NCBI RefSeq assembly: GCF_002413825.1
Contig: NZ_DHXT01000198.1
Location: forward strand, 5,748 to 13,543
DNA from: Rhodoferax sp. UBA5149
GTDB lineage: Bacteria; Pseudomonadota; Gammaproteobacteria; Burkholderiales; Burkholderiaceae_C
Length of the DNA stretch: 7,796 bases
Direction of reading: 5' to 3'
The notes beneath the pieces are model-generated. The model was not told the origin of the DNA. It ran no database searches and saw nothing but the letters and a program-made list of their open reading frames with translations. Position 1 is the stretch's first letter. The number at the start of each line of letters is the position of its first letter. Below, piece by piece: positions 7,106-7,796 of this stretch. A program made the translations under genes and the position numbers.

Positions 7106-7722
7106 GAAGAGTCACCGCAACGCTTATTACCGACGGTAGCTCCGATAAACTTTTGGTCCCTCTGATTGAATTGCTTTTTAGCGCTCACACTGAACTTGCA
7201 TATCAAGTGAATTGCGCTGAGGGCCTCCCCTCGTTATCCAGTGGACTAGAGGCAAGAATCAATTCGGCATTGGAACTGTTTCCCTGCGATTTCTTGTTTG
7301 TACATCGCGACTCTGAAGGTGTTGAAGCCTCCGTGAGACAACAGGAGATTGAAACGAGTTGGCCAGAATCGCAGCAAGCGGCCGTCCTCATCTGCGTTGT
7401 ACCAGTGCGCATGACTGAAGCTTGGCTTGTTGCAAATGAGAAACCGATTAGGTTAGCGGTTGGCAACCCAAATGGAACCGAGTCGCTCGGCTTGCCCGCA
7501 ATAAAAGATGTCGAGTCATTGCCAGACCCTAAAAAGGTTCTTTTTGAAGCTCTTAAAGCAGCGTCTGGGCTAAACGCCTCCCGCAAGCGACGCTTCAATC
7601 CCCACCAATTCAGGCATCGCGTGAGCGAACTTACGGATGATTTGGAACCGCTACGCAAGCTCAGTTCTTTCAGGCACCTTGAAGCTCAGGTTCAGAGGCA
7701 TTTAGTAAAGTCGAACAGCTAA
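7102..7722 (+). CDS. TOPRIM-like putative nuclease, DUF4276/RloB-like, partner of the ATPase
   Basis: 206 residues, probably the effector of the ATPase pair. The first strand ends in TLITDGSSDKLLVPLIE (7-23), matching the TOPRIM-type EG-x-(S/T)-D motif but with aspartate (D11) where glutamate is usual. A second strand carries FLFVHRDSEG (65-74), an acidic D71/E73 pair equivalent to the DxD metal site. VPVRMTEAWLVA (100-111) matches the E-AW segment typical of DUF4276-like proteins. The C-terminal half is charged and probably helical. Its ATG overlaps the ATPase stop (ATGA), so translation is likely coupled; no good Shine-Dalgarno site of its own is seen. GC is low (42% in one sampled line), unlike metW/chrA. 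Relatives are found with ABC-type ATPases in phage defence. Cutting activity and target (DNA or tRNA) cannot be read from the sequence. The TOPRIM call is fairly firm; the exact family is less so. Confidence 0.72.
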   Translation: MRRVTATLITDGSSDKLLVPLIELLFSAHTELAYQVNCAEGLPSLSSGLEARINSALELFPCDFLFVHRDSEGVEASVRQQEIETSWPESQQAAVLICVVPVRMTEAWLVANEKPIRLAVGNPNGTESLGLPAIKDVESLPDPKKVLFEALKAASGLNASRKRRFNPHQFRHRVSELTDDLEPLRKLSSFRHLEAQVQRHLVKSNS

Positions 7723-7773
7723 GACAAACGCAGTAAACACACTTGTGCACCGTGGTCGTGACTTGATTCATTT

Positions 7774-7796
7774 TTTTTTGCCCTCCTTCGTCTTCA
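7774..7796 (+). repeat. Right copy of the 23-bp direct repeat; possible decayed chrA fragment
   Basis: Identical over 23 bases to chrA 1701-1723, running to the last base of the window, so the match may continue. Weaker similarity extends left: GTGAC, TG and TTCA at 7758-7770 match 1687-1699 with only C/T or G/A changes between, and the T-run region is 2 bases longer. Read as chrA, the tryptophan codon TGG becomes TGA and the frame shifts, so it would be a non-functional remnant. The space from 7723 to here holds no gene, and the nine-T run lacks a convincing stem in front of it. Confidence 0.7.

Noticed and set aside
7723..7780. Intrinsic terminator ending in the nine-T run after the cassette
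   Set aside because: Only very short stems (such as CACA/TGTG with a 2-nt loop) lie ahead of the T-run, too weak and too far away; the T-run is better explained as part of the chrA-like repeat.
2023..7796. CRISPR array, tRNA gene, integrase or transposase
   Set aside because: No regularly spaced repeats, no tRNA-like cloverleaf and no recombinase motif were seen on either strand.

Overview
The window reads as the chromosome of a high-GC betaproteobacterium, most likely a member of the Comamonadaceae such as a Rhodoferax or Polaromonas relative. Three things suggest this: a MetW of proteobacterial type, the very GC-rich coding style of the first two genes, and three copies of a short palindromic repeat that resembles repeats I recall from that family. 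The genus is inference only; nothing in the window fixes it.

Layout, all genes on the + strand. (1) Bases 3-527: the 3' part of metW, cut by the window edge. (2) Bases 601-2022: a full-length two-domain chromate transporter, chrA, carrying two in-frame copies of the palindromic repeat. (3) Bases 2023-2131: a short spacer with a third repeat copy, a 7-bp hairpin and a candidate promoter. (4) Bases 2132-7722: a tight three-gene cassette. It consists of a 1147-residue nuclease-methyltransferase-specificity protein of type ISP/IIG style, a 489-residue ABC-type AAA ATPase, and a 206-residue TOPRIM-like (DUF4276/RloB-like) protein. The last two overlap by 4 bp. (5) Bases 7723-7796: a non-coding tail ending in 23 bases identical to an internal stretch of chrA. 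No stretch over 300 bases lacks a gene.

The cassette is less GC-rich than metW/chrA: by hand counts of sample lines, roughly 42-60% against up to 80%. It looks like a horizontally acquired defence module next to housekeeping genes. The first gene would modify host DNA and cut unmodified DNA. The ATPase and TOPRIM-like pair has the layout of two-gene abortive-infection systems (split OLD, PARIS, RloA/RloB), where an ABC ATPase senses infection and controls a TOPRIM effector. Such pairs are known to sit in or near restriction-modification loci. The proposed biology, which is inference, is a helicase-less single-chain restriction-modification enzyme coupled to an ATPase/TOPRIM guard module. The duplicated chrA fragment at the right edge may mark the far boundary of the insertion, or a duplication or assembly artefact.
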